Below, in pieces: positions 24,734-34,421 of a stretch of 64,000 nt of DNA. Numbering within the stretch: position 1 is the first letter of the stretch; every line of letters starts with the position of its first letter. The notes beneath the pieces are model-generated. The model was given only the letters and a program-made list of their open reading frames with translations, ran no database searches and was not told the DNA's origin. Position numbers and translations under genes: made by a program. The stretch is from NCBI GenBank assembly GCA_034663635.1, contig JAXDJH010000008.1, forward strand, positions 124,001 through 188,000. The letters run 5' to 3'. This stretch comes from JAXDJH01 sp034663635 (lineage in GTDB: Bacteria; Actinomycetota; CADDZG01; WHSQ01).

Positions 24734-25634
24734 ACCTTAGGACGGTTATAGTTACCGCCGCCGTTTACTGGGGCTTAGGTTCAGAGCTTCGTTGGACCGA
24801 AGTCCAACTAACCCTTCCCCTTAACCTTCCAGCACCGGGCAGGCGTCAGTGCGTATACGGCGTCTTTCGACTTAGCACGCACCTGTGTTTTTAGTAAACA
24901 GTCGCTTGGGCCTGGTTTCTGCGACTTCCATCAGCCTCGGCCGCGAAGGCCTACACCAACAGAAGCGACGCTTATCCCGAAGTTACGCGTCCAATTTGCC
25001 GAGTTCCTTAACCAGAGTTCTCTCGATCGCCTCGGTATGCTCTACCTGTCCACCTGCGTCGGTTTGGGGTACGGGCACCACACAAACTGGCTAGAGGCTT
25101 TTCTCGGGAGCATGGGCTCATCAGCTTCCCCTCAATCGGGTCGGCATCGCATCTCAGGGTTAATGACCTCCCGGATTTTCCTAGGAAGTCCCCCTACCTG
25201 CTTACCCCACGTCAACCAACGCGTGGGTCTGACTACCCTCCTCCGTCACCCCATTGCTCACCTCCACATCTGGGTCGGTAGGCCCCGAAGGGCTTTCCTT
25301 AGCAAGGTGTATTGGTGTGGGCGCGTGTGTGGTGGTACTGGAATATCAACCAGTTGTCCATCGCCTACGCCTCTCGGCCTCGGCTTAGGTCCCGACTTAC
25401 CCTGGGCGGATTAGCCTTCCCCAGGAAACCTTGGACTTACGGCGTCGAAGTTTCTCGCTTCGATCTCGCTACTCATGCCGGCATTCGCACTTGTAACCGC
25501 TCCAGCATGCCTTACGGCACACCTTCACAGCTGTTACAACGCTCCCCTACCGATCCCAAAAGGAATCCCGCAGCTTCGGCACTTCACTTAGCCCCGCTAC
25601 ATTATCGGCGCAAAATCACTCGACCAGTGAGCTG

Positions 25635-25686
<52 letters not shown>

Positions 25687-26244
25687 AGCAACTTCACATC
25701 CTTTTCCACTTAGTGAAGATTTAGGGGCCTTAGCTGGCGATCTGGGCTGTTTCCCTCTCGACTACGGAGCTTATCCCCCGCAGTCTCACTGCCACGCTCT
25801 GGAGTACAAGCATTCGGAGTTTGGTCGGGTTCGGTAACCTTGTTGGGCCCCTAGCCCGTCCAGTGCTCTACCACCTGTACTGAACGCGTGACGCTGCACC
25901 TAAATGCATTTCGGGGAGAACCAGCTATCACCTGGTTTGATTGGCCTTTCACCCCTATCCACAGGTCATCCCCCAGGTTTTCAACCCTGGTGGGTTCGGG
26001 CCTCCACGGAGTTTTACTTCCGCTTCACCCTGCCCATGGATAGATCACCAGGCTTCGGGTCTACGACATGCGACTAAAGCGCCCTATTCAGACTCGCTTT
26101 CGCTACGGCTACGGATCTCTCCTTAACCTCGCCACACATCGGTAACTCGCCGGCTCATTCTTCAAAAGGCACGCCGTCACACTGCAAGCAGTGCTCCGAC
26201 TGTTTGTAAGCGCACGGGTTCAGGTGCTATTTCACTCCCCTCCC

Positions 26245-26275
<31 letters not shown>

Positions 26276-26822
26276 GGTTCACTATCGGTCGCTAGGTAGT
26301 AATTAGCCTTACGAGGTGGGCCTCGCAAATTCACACGGAATTTCTCGGGCTCCGTGCTACTTGGGAACACTTTCAGGAGGTCAGTCAGTTTTCGCCTACA
26401 GGGCTATTACCTTCTTTGGCCGGACTTTCCAGAATGTTCGGCTAACTGCTGACTTTGTAACTCCTTGATCGATCTTGCACTCGATCAGAAAGGTCCCACG
26501 ACCCCTCTGTGGCAACGCTGCAAGGCTTTAACACCACAAAGGTTTGGGCTGATCCCGGTTCGCTCGCCGCTACTAAGGGACTCTCTATTTGATTTCTCTT
26601 CCTCGGGTTACTTAGATGTTTCAGTTCACCCGGTTCCCTCCACAGGCCCTATGTATTCAGACCTGGGTACCAGCGCATGACCACTGGTGGGTTTCCCCAT
26701 TCGGACATCCTCGGATCAAAGGTTGTTTGGCACCTACCCGAGGCTTTTCGCAGCCTACCGCGTCCTTCGTCGGCTCCTAGCGCCAAGGCATCCACCGTAC
26801 GCTCTTAATATCTTGGCATTGA

Positions 26823-26851
26823 TGCTCGCGCTCGCTATGGAGTTTCCAAGG
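26823..26851 (-). other. 5' half of pre-23S processing stem
   Basis: The minus strand reads CCTTGGAAACTCCATAGCGA then GCGCGAGCA, complementary to 22351-22378 with two mismatches. It brackets the 23S gene. Confidence 0.85.
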
Positions 26852-26884
26852 TTCGATCGAGAAGCGAGTTGCACTTCCCTTACA

Positions 26885-26897
26885 GACTTCAAACAAC
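26885..26897 (-). promoter_or_regulatory. boxA-like antitermination site
   Basis: GTTGTTTGAAGTC resembles the mycobacterial rrn boxA region (TTGTTTGAGAAC). It lies between the hairpin at 26909-26943 and the 23S 5' end, about 70 bases before mature 23S. Confidence 0.5.
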
Positions 26898-26908
26898 GTT
26901 CTCCGGGC

Positions 26909-26943
26909 AAAAAAACCCCGCCGTCCGAAACTCGGAGGGCGGG
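26909..26943 (-). terminator. Intrinsic terminator upstream of 23S
   Basis: Minus strand: CCCGCC-C-TCCGA-GTT-TCGGA-C-GGCGGG, followed by seven Ts. It is a near-perfect intrinsic terminator lying between the likely rRNA promoter and 23S. It either ends a short separate RNA of about 120 nt or acts as a leader attenuator. Confidence 0.85.
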
Positions 26944-27037
26944 CGGACACATCCGGCGGCAGCGTTAGCTACGCCTGACGGTTCACCCTGGATAGAGTCT
27001 GCAAGGAAAGAGCCTCCTTCTCGACAACAGCTTGGGC

Positions 27038-27068
27038 ATTCTACACAGGCGGGGAGACCCGGGGTCAA
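27038..27068 (-). promoter_or_regulatory. Likely promoter of the 23S-5S unit
   Basis: Minus strand TTGACC (27068-27063) and TAGAAT (27043-27038), spaced 19 bases (TGTAGA with 17 is the alternative). This is close to mycobacterial rrn promoters (TTGACT...TAGACT). Confidence 0.55.
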
Positions 27069-27148
27069 CCGGGCCTTTTATGAGAGGCTTATGGTGCTAG
27101 GTAAGGTCTCCAGGCGGATGGGGCGAATCGCCGCTGCTGGGACTACGT

Positions 27149-28105
27149 ATGCCGCTCGGCCCCCTAAGAGCCGATACAAGCGGTATGGAGGCATTACGGG
27201 GCGCGTTGAAAGACAATCTACCCAGCGGGACCCATCTCGGATCTATCGCTGCCGTTCAGGAACGCATCGCCGACTCCGATGTCGACCTGCCCGCCGCCCT
27301 GCGCATGCTTCTCGAATGCGGCCAGCAGTTGACCGGCGCCGATGGTGCAGCTCTCGAGCTCGCCGAGGGCACCGATCTCGTCTGGGTCGCAACCACGGGT
27401 AGCTGCGACGCCGAGCTCGGCAAGGTGCTCGACATGGCCAACGATCCTTCGGCCACCAGCTATGCCAGCGGCCGGGCCGTCATCAGCGAGGTTCCTTCGA
27501 TGATCTGTGTTCCGGTCTTCCTAGCGAGCCAGACCGTGGGAGTCATGAAGCTTGTCTCTGCGGGTCCCGGCGTTTTCGGCGAAGAGCAGGTAGCCACCGC
27601 AACTGCCCTCAGTCGCGTGATCACATCTGCGATGACTCACACGATCCGCACGGAGGAAGGCGCCCAACAGCCCGAATCTCCCGTCGACCCCCTCACCGGG
27701 CTAGAGACGCGGGATGGCTTCGAGCGTTATCTGTCCGAAGCTCTCGGCTTCTCAACCCACACCGGACTTCCCCTCAGTCTCGTCGTCATCCACCTCGGCG
27801 GGTACTTCGACAGCCAGCTCGTTCGCAAGATCGCGAACCTGATCCGTGCGGTCGACACCTGCTACCTGATCGACGGTGGCGAGTTCGCGATCGTCATGCC
27901 GAACACCTCTTTGAACGGAGCGCGCATCGCTGCGCGTCGTATCAGCCAGAACATCCTTCAGGAAGACAAGGCCATCAAGGTCACAGTCGGTGCAGCACAG
28001 GCCGAGTCGGCGGACCCTCTCGCGCTTCAGTCTGCCGCGCTTAAGTCGATGGGAGACCCGGACTCGCTCAAGCCGACGACGCCTCCCCCACCACCGCCTT
28101 CGTAG
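27149..28105 (+). CDS. GAF domain protein with degenerate GGDEF domain
   Basis: 318 residues, cytosolic. A GAF domain covers about 30-165 (LRMLLECGQQLTGADGAALEL, then MICVPVFLASQTVGVMKLVS). The second domain begins VDPLTGLETRDGFERYL, the usual GGDEF opening. Its active-site loop reads YLIDGGEFAIVMP, so the signature is DGGEF rather than GG[DE]EF, and no RxxD I-site precedes it. Catalysis of c-di-GMP synthesis is therefore doubtful; a GTP-binding or regulatory role is more likely. Pro-rich tail. ATG 27185 is an alternative start. It is followed by a strong terminator. Confidence 0.75.
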   Translation: MPLGPLRADTSGMEALRGALKDNLPSGTHLGSIAAVQERIADSDVDLPAALRMLLECGQQLTGADGAALELAEGTDLVWVATTGSCDAELGKVLDMANDPSATSYASGRAVISEVPSMICVPVFLASQTVGVMKLVSAGPGVFGEEQVATATALSRVITSAMTHTIRTEEGAQQPESPVDPLTGLETRDGFERYLSEALGFSTHTGLPLSLVVIHLGGYFDSQLVRKIANLIRAVDTCYLIDGGEFAIVMPNTSLNGARIAARRISQNILQEDKAIKVTVGAAQAESADPLALQSAALKSMGDPDSLKPTTPPPPPPS

Positions 28106-28120
28106 TAGTCAAAGAATAGA

Positions 28121-28147
28121 AAGGCCCCCGGTTTCCCGGGGGCCTTT
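28121..28147. terminator. Bidirectional terminator between convergent genes
   Basis: AGGCCCCCGG-TTT-CCCGGGGGCC followed by TTTT on the plus strand, with AAAGG before it so that it also works on the minus strand. It separates the GAF/GGDEF gene from the LVIVD gene. Confidence 0.9.
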
Positions 28148-28163
28148 TCAGTTCGTCGGGTCT

Positions 28164-30119
28164 CTATTCCGGTCCGGTGTACTGAAGGACGTAGAGGCCG
28201 TAGTGGCGATCCGAGAGCAGCAGGATCGGCCGCCTGTCTCCTTGCTTGATCGTGTCGATGCCCCAGAAGTCGTTCCCATCCGGGTGGATGTACGCACCGA
28301 CCTCTTCCAAGCCGCTCGAGCCGAACTTCACTACTCGCGCTCCGGCTGCGTACCACGAGAAGTACGCGAGGTTCACGCCTTTGCGTTTGTCGGTCTCGAC
28401 CTCGTGGGACGAAAGAGTCCCGAAGCCGGAACCGAACTCCTCCGAGATCGTCTCGGTAGGCGCGTAGGTGTCGATCGACTGAAGGGTCTTCGCGTCGAAC
28501 AGGTGCGCATAACCCCAGCCGTCGTACTCGCCGGTAGTGCTGACCTTCTCGCCCTGGGCCCCGATCTGGGGCTCATCGTTGTTGTCGTTGTCGTAAGGCA
28601 CCTCGTACGAAGGCGTCGTGTTGAAGATCGTGTGCAACGCGGTGTGCGTGGTGCAGGCAGTGACGATGGGAGGGTCGGATGGATAGCCGCCCGAACCGCA
28701 GTAGGGCGTGTCCGACTCAGCATCACCGTGGTGGCGATCCGCCAACAGGACTGCATCCCATCCGGCCTTGAACGCTTCGTTTGCCTTCTCGCCGGGGAAG
28801 CAGCCACCTACTTCGTTGGGCTCGAACGGGTCGCCGTTCGGGCCGCGTTGCATCACGAGGATCGCCTCTTCACCCTCGGCGAGGGTGAACGTGTAATCGG
28901 CTCGCTTGGGCACGGGATGTGCTCCTGGATAGATGTCGGCAGGACACCCGTAACCGCCGTAGACGGTCGGCCCATTCAGGACGCCGTCCGCAAGCGAGTT
29001 GGGTGGCGCCCCGCCACCGACGGCCGCTCCGGGGAAGTTCCCCGCGTTCGGTCCGGTAGTGATGGAAACCGTGCGGATCCGGAATGGAGCGAAGTCCTCG
29101 TCCGTCCCGATGAAGAACTTGTTGCTCGAGCTCCACGAGCCCTGGTGACCATTGCCCTCGGGAGTGAACCCCGGAACCATCGGGTCGTCGGCCGTGTACT
29201 CACTGTCGCGAAGCACCTTGGGTCTCTTCGGGTTGTCGACGTTGAGGTCGACCCAACCGATGTCCCAGTACGACAGCATGACGTGCCAGTGTCCTGCGAT
29301 CTTCTTCACCCACATGTCGTGGTGCAGGTACTCGTCGCCGTTGGCGCTGCCCGGACCGATCGGTGCGGCGAAAGTCTCGTCGCACAGACCCGTCTCGGTG
29401 ATGAGCTTCGGAGCCCTCGGGTTCGTGATGTCCATGATGTCGACGTCAAGGCAACCGGATTCGAAGTTATCGGTCATCACCGCGTAAGCCCTATCGCCCG
29501 CGTCCCAACCCATGACGCTGTGAACGTCGTTCGGTTCGGCGTACGGCTCGAGGGTTGGATCGTTCGGGTCGAGGTCGCCGACCTCGGAGGCAAGAACCTT
29601 GGGGTTCTTGGGATTCGAGACGTCGACGATCGTGATGCCGCCGTGGGGATCCTCGGCCACGCAGCTCTCGTTCGAGATGAGCAAGATGTCGCCTGAGAAC
29701 TTGGGCGTCTTCACCTTGAACGCGTGGATGCCTTCTCCGTTCCGAGCCGCCGTCTCGATGAAGCCGACTTCCTTCGGAACCCGAGGATTGCGCACGTCCA
29801 CCACATGAACGCCGGTCCCGGTGCCCTCTCCGCCCTGATCGGTCGGGCAGGCCGCGTAGTCGGTGCCCAGATAGGCGTAGCCCTTGAATTCGTCCACGTC
29901 GGTGATCGCATCAGGCGTCGTAGCCAATTGGAGGCGCGAGAGAAGTTTTATGTTCTCTTCCTTGGCCGGAAGGTGGCCCCCCTCGCCGCCGTGGCTGGCC
30001 GGCCTCGCTGCGCCGCTATCGCTCGCCACATTGTTAGACCGTGTAGCAGTTGCCGCGGATGCCACTCCGGCCGATACAAGCAGCCCGAGCGCGGCAAACC
30101 CCGCTAGGAATCTCTTCAA
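28164..30119 (-). CDS. Secreted LVIVD-repeat beta-propeller with PA-like insertion
   Basis: 651 residues. Signal peptide MKRFLAGFAALGLLVSAGVASA. Repeated LVIVD-type strands include GVHVVDVRNPRVPKEVGFI, GITIVDVSNPKNPKVLA, VDIMDITNPRAPKLI and WVDLNVDNPKRPKVL, which build a propeller. In the middle, EEAILVMQRGPNG ... GCFPGEKANEAFKAGWDAVL looks like a protease-associated (PA) domain insert, a lid or binding module. Several Asp-rich loops (YDNDNNDEPQIG) may bind Ca2+. TTG start with AGGGGG 8 bases upstream. Extracellular; no catalytic motif visible. Related LVIVD proteins are common in actinobacterial and marine genomes without a known role. Confidence 0.75.
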   Translation of the reverse strand: MKRFLAGFAALGLLVSAGVASAATATRSNNVASDSGAARPASHGGEGGHLPAKEENIKLLSRLQLATTPDAITDVDEFKGYAYLGTDYAACPTDQGGEGTGTGVHVVDVRNPRVPKEVGFIETAARNGEGIHAFKVKTPKFSGDILLISNESCVAEDPHGGITIVDVSNPKNPKVLASEVGDLDPNDPTLEPYAEPNDVHSVMGWDAGDRAYAVMTDNFESGCLDVDIMDITNPRAPKLITETGLCDETFAAPIGPGSANGDEYLHHDMWVKKIAGHWHVMLSYWDIGWVDLNVDNPKRPKVLRDSEYTADDPMVPGFTPEGNGHQGSWSSSNKFFIGTDEDFAPFRIRTVSITTGPNAGNFPGAAVGGGAPPNSLADGVLNGPTVYGGYGCPADIYPGAHPVPKRADYTFTLAEGEEAILVMQRGPNGDPFEPNEVGGCFPGEKANEAFKAGWDAVLLADRHHGDAESDTPYCGSGGYPSDPPIVTACTTHTALHTIFNTTPSYEVPYDNDNNDEPQIGAQGEKVSTTGEYDGWGYAHLFDAKTLQSIDTYAPTETISEEFGSGFGTLSSHEVETDKRKGVNLAYFSWYAAGARVVKFGSSGLEEVGAYIHPDGNDFWGIDTIKQGDRRPILLLSDRHYGLYVLQYTGPE

Positions 30120-30222
30120 ATCAAGTCCCCCTCGTTGGTGTGGTAGCCCCTCCCTTGGGGCCCTCGTCGCGCTTCACGATACGCCTGCCAGATGTCGACG
30201 GGAAGGCGCGGCGTGAACGAGG

Positions 30223-31398
30223 ATGAGGGCCATGCGGAGAATGATCGCGTTGGTGGCTGCATTGCTTGCGTCGCTTACCGGGCTCTCTCCGGTGGGGGCC
30301 GCTGCGAGCCACGACGTCATCAACTTCTTTCCGAGGACCGGCCGTTATGTCGCGTACGAGAACGCCGAGTTCGCCGATCTGCAGTTGCAACGTTGTTGTC
30401 ACGGGCTCACCGATGCGAGTGTCGATGTCACCACATCCGCGGCGGACGCTGCTGCCGGCGAGGACTACACCGAGACCCGAAAGACCGTTCGTTTCGTCGA
30501 ACCCATCCAAGACAACGACACGCTGATACCCGTCTTGGACGATTCCATCGAGGAACCCGTCGAACGATTCGATGCGCATCTGGAGAACCCCACGGGAGGA
30601 TCATCGTTCGGCTTCCCCAACGAGGCTTCGGTGTTCATCGTCGACGACGACGGCGCGCCGAGGATCGGCTTCATCCTCGGAGACGATCACGTCTTCGAGA
30701 ACCGGATCGCCCTCGACGTGATCATCGTTCGATCGGGCGACCCTTCCGTTCCCGTCTCGGCCTCGTGGACGACCGTCGACGGCACCGCGGAGGCGGGAGC
30801 CGATTACGAGGCTGCATCTGGCACGCTCGATTTCGCGGCCAGCCAACGTCGCAAGACGATCACCGTCAACGCTATCGACGACGACCTTTCCGAAGGGGAC
30901 GAGACGTTCTCGTTGACCTTGTCGTCCCCGGTGGGAGCCACGCTCACGGACCCGTCGACGTTCACGATAAGGATCGCCGACGACGAAACGCCGGGATCCG
31001 ACAGCGAGCCGCCGGTGACGGCGTTCCACCAGCCGCTCCACGACCGTACCTACAGGGCGCGAGACCTAACGGACATCCTGGTGTTCGCCGACGACGCGGA
31101 CTCTGGCATCAAGGACGTTCACATCGCTCTGCGTAAGAAACTCAAGTCGGGCGACTGCGCCTGGTACCGGCAAGGCAGCCGGTCTTTCAAACGGGGGCCG
31201 TGCAACGACAAGGCTTGGATCCGGCTTCCCGGAGAGCAGACGGTCGTTTACTCGCTGCGCGACCAACTTCAGCCGAGCACCCGAGGCGAACCCGTGAGTT
31301 ACTACACGGCCTGGTCACGCGGGATCGATCAGTTGGGCAACATCGAGACAGAGTTCGCGCACAACCGGAACTTCAGTCGCTTCGAGATAGAGCCCTAG
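30223..31398 (+). CDS. Secreted Calx-beta protein, copy 2
   Basis: 391 residues, the same layout as 18535-19698. Signal peptide (IALVAALLASLTGLSPVGA), a first module with LQRCCHGLTDASVDV, a canonical Calx-beta module (DGTAEAGADYEAASGTLDF to TIRIADDET), then the shared C-terminal domain VTAFHQPLHDRTYRARDL ... WSRGIDQLGNIETEF. The paired Cys (GDCAW, GPCND) are conserved. Both copies read in the plus direction and bracket the 20-30 kb block that includes the rRNA unit. ATG 30232 is an alternative start. The stop overlaps the argH stop by 4 bases on the opposite strand. Confidence 0.8.
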   Translation: MRAMRRMIALVAALLASLTGLSPVGAAASHDVINFFPRTGRYVAYENAEFADLQLQRCCHGLTDASVDVTTSAADAAAGEDYTETRKTVRFVEPIQDNDTLIPVLDDSIEEPVERFDAHLENPTGGSSFGFPNEASVFIVDDDGAPRIGFILGDDHVFENRIALDVIIVRSGDPSVPVSASWTTVDGTAEAGADYEAASGTLDFAASQRRKTITVNAIDDDLSEGDETFSLTLSSPVGATLTDPSTFTIRIADDETPGSDSEPPVTAFHQPLHDRTYRARDLTDILVFADDADSGIKDVHIALRKKLKSGDCAWYRQGSRSFKRGPCNDKAWIRLPGEQTVVYSLRDQLQPSTRGEPVSYYTAWSRGIDQLGNIETEFAHNRNFSRFEIEP

Positions 31399-32747
31399 GC
31401 TCCGAGCGAAGCCGTCCCCTTCCTGAGGGACGCGGCTTGCTCACGCACCCGTTCCGGCGCGGGCCCGCCCCACGAACTGCGACGTTTGAGTGCATCGAGT
31501 TGCGAGGATTCGGGGAATCCGAAGGCCTCCTCCACGATGTCCTCCCCGCTCTCGTAGCGCCGGACGAGTTGACCCGCGCGCTCGTGCGCTTCTCTGAACG
31601 GCGTTCCGCGGCGGACCATCTCCTCGGCGACATCGGTAGCCCAGGTAGCGGACGCGCCGGCGGCTTCGGCCATGCGGTCCTTGTCGAAGCGCAAGGCGCC
31701 GAGTACCCCCCGCGTAGCCCTGATCGATTCGAGCGTCCGCGCCAGTGCTCCGAACGCGAAGCCCTTGTCCTCTTGCAGGTCGCGGTCGTACGCGAGCGGA
31801 AGGCCCTTCAAGAGAACCAGCAGCCCGGTCAGATCGCCGATGGTCGCTGCGCTGCGGCCCCTTATCAACTCCGCCGCGTCGGGATTCCGCTTCTGCGGCA
31901 TCATGCTGGAGCCCGTCGACCAGTCATCGCCCAAGCGAGCGAAGCCGAATTCCGACGACGTCCACAGCACGATCTCCTCAGCCAGGCGAGAAAGGTGCAC
32001 GGCTGTGGTCGAGCACGCGTATAAGAGGTCTGCTGCAAAATCTCGATCGGACACCGCGTCCATGGCGTTATCGAAGACGGATGAGAACCCCAGCTCATCC
32101 CGCGCTATCTCGGGATCGATACCCAAGGTGTTGCCCGCCATCGCTCCGGCCCCCAGCACACTCACGTTCGCCGAGCGGTGAGCGTTGACGAAACGTTGTG
32201 CATCCCGCAGCAGCGAGAACCCATGGGCGAGCATGTGGAAACCCATCGAAACCGGCTGAGCGCGTTGGAGATGCGTGTAGCCGGGCATCACGGTTTCGGC
32301 CTGCCCGTCGGCGAAGGAGGCGATGTCCTCGATCAGCCGGCGGAGCTCGTCGATGGCGGCCGCGCTTGCATCCCGGCACCACAGTCGGAAGTCGGTAGCC
32401 ACAAGATCGTTGCGGCTCCGCCCCGCGTGGATACGTTTGCCGGTCTCACCCAGCGCTTCGGTGAGAAGTCGCTCGACCATCGAATGAACGTCCTCGTCGA
32501 TGCTGGATGGAACGAGCTCGCCTCGCTCCCACCGAGCCAGGAGATCGTCGCAAGCACCGTCGATGCTCTTTTGTTCGTCAGCCGAAAGCAGTCCTGCGTC
32601 GAGGAGAGCGAGAGCGTGCGCCTTCGTCGCGGCGATGTCGTGTGGGAGCAGGGCCAAGTCGACATCGGTCGACCGCGTGAACGCGACCATGTCGGGATGG
32701 GGGCCGCGTTCGAAGCGGCCCCCCCACAACATCTTGTCGTCAGACAC
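31395..32747 (-). CDS. argH: Argininosuccinate lyase
   Basis: Last step of arginine synthesis: argininosuccinate to arginine plus fumarate, in the cytosol. 450 residues from GTG 32747 (VSDDKMLWGGRF), overlapping the argG end by 8 bases. Diagnostic elements: HAGRSRNDLVATD, the TH of GYTHLQRAQP (catalytic His), and the signature loop GSSMMPQKRNPD with the catalytic Ser. Full length. It is the promoter-distal gene of the arg cluster. Confidence 0.96.
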   Translation of the reverse strand: MSDDKMLWGGRFERGPHPDMVAFTRSTDVDLALLPHDIAATKAHALALLDAGLLSADEQKSIDGACDDLLARWERGELVPSSIDEDVHSMVERLLTEALGETGKRIHAGRSRNDLVATDFRLWCRDASAAAIDELRRLIEDIASFADGQAETVMPGYTHLQRAQPVSMGFHMLAHGFSLLRDAQRFVNAHRSANVSVLGAGAMAGNTLGIDPEIARDELGFSSVFDNAMDAVSDRDFAADLLYACSTTAVHLSRLAEEIVLWTSSEFGFARLGDDWSTGSSMMPQKRNPDAAELIRGRSAATIGDLTGLLVLLKGLPLAYDRDLQEDKGFAFGALARTLESIRATRGVLGALRFDKDRMAEAAGASATWATDVAEEMVRRGTPFREAHERAGQLVRRYESGEDIVEEAFGFPESSQLDALKRRSSWGGPAPERVREQAASLRKGTASLGA

Positions 32748-33942
32748 CTTGTGTCCCGGAGGAACCCTGAACTTTCGACCACTGCACCGCCGGGAGCCCC
32801 CACAGTCGGATGAAACCCTCGGCATCCGAGTGCCGGAACGAATCCTCGTGGTCGTAGGTCGCGAGCCCATGGTCGTAGAGCGCGTTCGGAGATCGACGGC
32901 CGACGGGAAGACACGAGCCTCCGGCGAATCGAACCCGCACATCTCCAGTGACCGCCTCAGAGGTCGACTCGATGAACCGATCGATCGCAGTGCGCAGGGG
33001 TGAGAACCAAAGTCCTTCGTAGACGAGCTGGGTCCAAGTGGCCTCGAGACGACGCTTCTCCCGAGCGACGGAGCGCTCGAGGGTCATGTTCTCGAGATCC
33101 TGATGGGCGGCAATCAAGGCGAGAGCCGCAGGGGCTTCGTAGACCTCACGGGATTTGATGCCGACGAGGCGGTCTTCGATCATGTCGATGCGCCCGAAGC
33201 CGTAGGACCCCGCGATCTTGCCCAACGACTCGACCGCGTTCAAAAGGCCGAGGGCCTCGCCATCGATGGACACCGGGATCCCCTTGTCGAAGCCGATCTC
33301 GACATCGACCGGCTCCGGCGCGTCCCCCGGTGAAGACGTCAGTTCGTAGATGTCTTCCGGCGGACTGTTCCAAGGATCCTCCAGGACGCCGCATTCGATG
33401 CTGCGTCCCCAGAGGTTCTCGTCGATCGAGTAAGGCGACTTACGTGTCGTCACCACCGGCAGATCTCGTTCCTGCGCATATGAGATCGTCTCGTCGCGGT
33501 TCATCCCCCAATCGCGTACCGGCGCGAGGACCTCGATCTCGGGTGCGAGGGCCGACAACGAGACCTCGAAGCGGACCTGGTCGTTGCCCTTTCCCGTACA
33601 GCCGTGTGCGACAGCGGTGGCGCCGGTCTCTTTGGCGACCTCGATGAGGATTTCCGAGATCAGTGGACGGGACAACGCCGACACGAGCGGGTAGCGCCCT
33701 TGGTAAAGAGCGTTCGCCTGGAGCGCGGGAAGAACGAATGAGCTCGCGTAGCGCTCGCGTGCGTCTACCAGCCGCGCGTCCACCGCTCCGAGCTGTTCGG
33801 CTCGGACGATCGCCTCATGTAGATCACCCGGCTGCCCGACATCCACCGCCACTGCAACCACGTCGTAACCCTGCTCGCGCAGCCAAGCGACGGCGACGGA
33901 GGTGTCCAGACCCCCCGAGTAAGCAAGTACAACCTTCTTCAT
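32740..33942 (-). CDS. argG: Argininosuccinate synthase
   Basis: Condenses citrulline and aspartate with ATP. 400 residues, starting MKKVVLAYSGGLDTSVAV with the N-type PP-loop SGGLDTS. Citrulline and aspartate contacts are in AHGCTGKGNDQVRFE. Overlaps argR by 4 bases and argH by 8, so it is tightly coupled. Typical length. Confidence 0.97.
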   Translation of the reverse strand: MKKVVLAYSGGLDTSVAVAWLREQGYDVVAVAVDVGQPGDLHEAIVRAEQLGAVDARLVDARERYASSFVLPALQANALYQGRYPLVSALSRPLISEILIEVAKETGATAVAHGCTGKGNDQVRFEVSLSALAPEIEVLAPVRDWGMNRDETISYAQERDLPVVTTRKSPYSIDENLWGRSIECGVLEDPWNSPPEDIYELTSSPGDAPEPVDVEIGFDKGIPVSIDGEALGLLNAVESLGKIAGSYGFGRIDMIEDRLVGIKSREVYEAPAALALIAAHQDLENMTLERSVAREKRRLEATWTQLVYEGLWFSPLRTAIDRFIESTSEAVTGDVRVRFAGGSCLPVGRRSPNALYDHGLATYDHEDSFRHSDAEGFIRLWGLPAVQWSKVQGSSGTQGV

Positions 33943-34421
33943 CCCGTGACCTCCACATCTTGTTTATCCAGATCGCCCCAGGCGTTCGCAAGGAGCTCGG
34001 CGTCGTCGTTCGATGGCGTTGCAACAAAGATGGTGTCGTCTCCGGCGATCGTCCCGACTACCTGGGACACGCCGGCGAGATCGATCGCTCGAGCGACTGC
34101 GCTCGCGTGGCCGGGGGCCGTAGTCACCACGACGATGCTCGCCGCCGGGCTGACGTCCACCGCGAAGTCCTGCAAGGTAGTCACGAGGTTGCGAGACATC
34201 AGATCCCCGGTGGCCGAGTGAGGGATCTCTTCCGGCAAGCGGTAGGTGAATCCCCCATTCAATTTCACCTTGACCGCGCCTACGGCGCGCAGGTCCCTGG
34301 ACACGGTCGCCTGGGTTACATCGTGGCCCGCCGCCCGCAGCTCGTCCGCGATCTCGCTCTGGCTCGAGGCATGACCCGCATGAAGGATGCGAAGGAGGTC
34401 TCTACGCCGGCTTGATCTCAT
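33939..34421 (-). CDS. argR: Arginine repressor ArgR
   Basis: 160 residues. Winged-helix DNA-binding domain (residues 1-75) with QATVSRDLRAVGAVKVK, then the C-terminal oligomerisation and arginine-binding domain. The binding loop SQVVGTIAGDDTIFVAT contains the GDD arginine-ligand motif. It forms a hexamer on ARG boxes. The gene sits inside the operon it should control, overlapping argD by 20 bases and argG by 4. Candidate operators are at 38514-38544, before argC. Confidence 0.95.
   Translation of the reverse strand: MRSSRRRDLLRILHAGHASSQSEIADELRAAGHDVTQATVSRDLRAVGAVKVKLNGGFTYRLPEEIPHSATGDLMSRNLVTTLQDFAVDVSPAASIVVVTTAPGHASAVARAIDLAGVSQVVGTIAGDDTIFVATPSNDDAELLANAWGDLDKQDVEVTG

Larger units (their letters stand above)
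26820..27148. other. Gene-free leader region between 23S and the GAF/GGDEF gene
   Basis: This 329-base stretch holds the 23S leader on the minus strand: promoter, terminator-like hairpin, boxA-like site and processing stem, each listed separately. It also holds the plus-strand leader of the GAF/GGDEF gene. No 16S 3' end, tRNA or credible ORF is present. Confidence 0.8.

Noticed and set aside
27057..27080. Plus-strand hairpin CCCGG-GGTCAA-CCGGG followed by TTTT as a terminator
   Set aside because: Only 5 bp, a short T-run, no upstream plus-strand gene, and it coincides with the minus-strand -35 box.
26944..27080. Riboswitch (c-di-GMP, c-di-AMP, glycine) ahead of the GAF/GGDEF gene or 23S
   Set aside because: Isolated similarities such as CCGTCAG...GCTAAC do not occur in the order or context of any class consensus I know.
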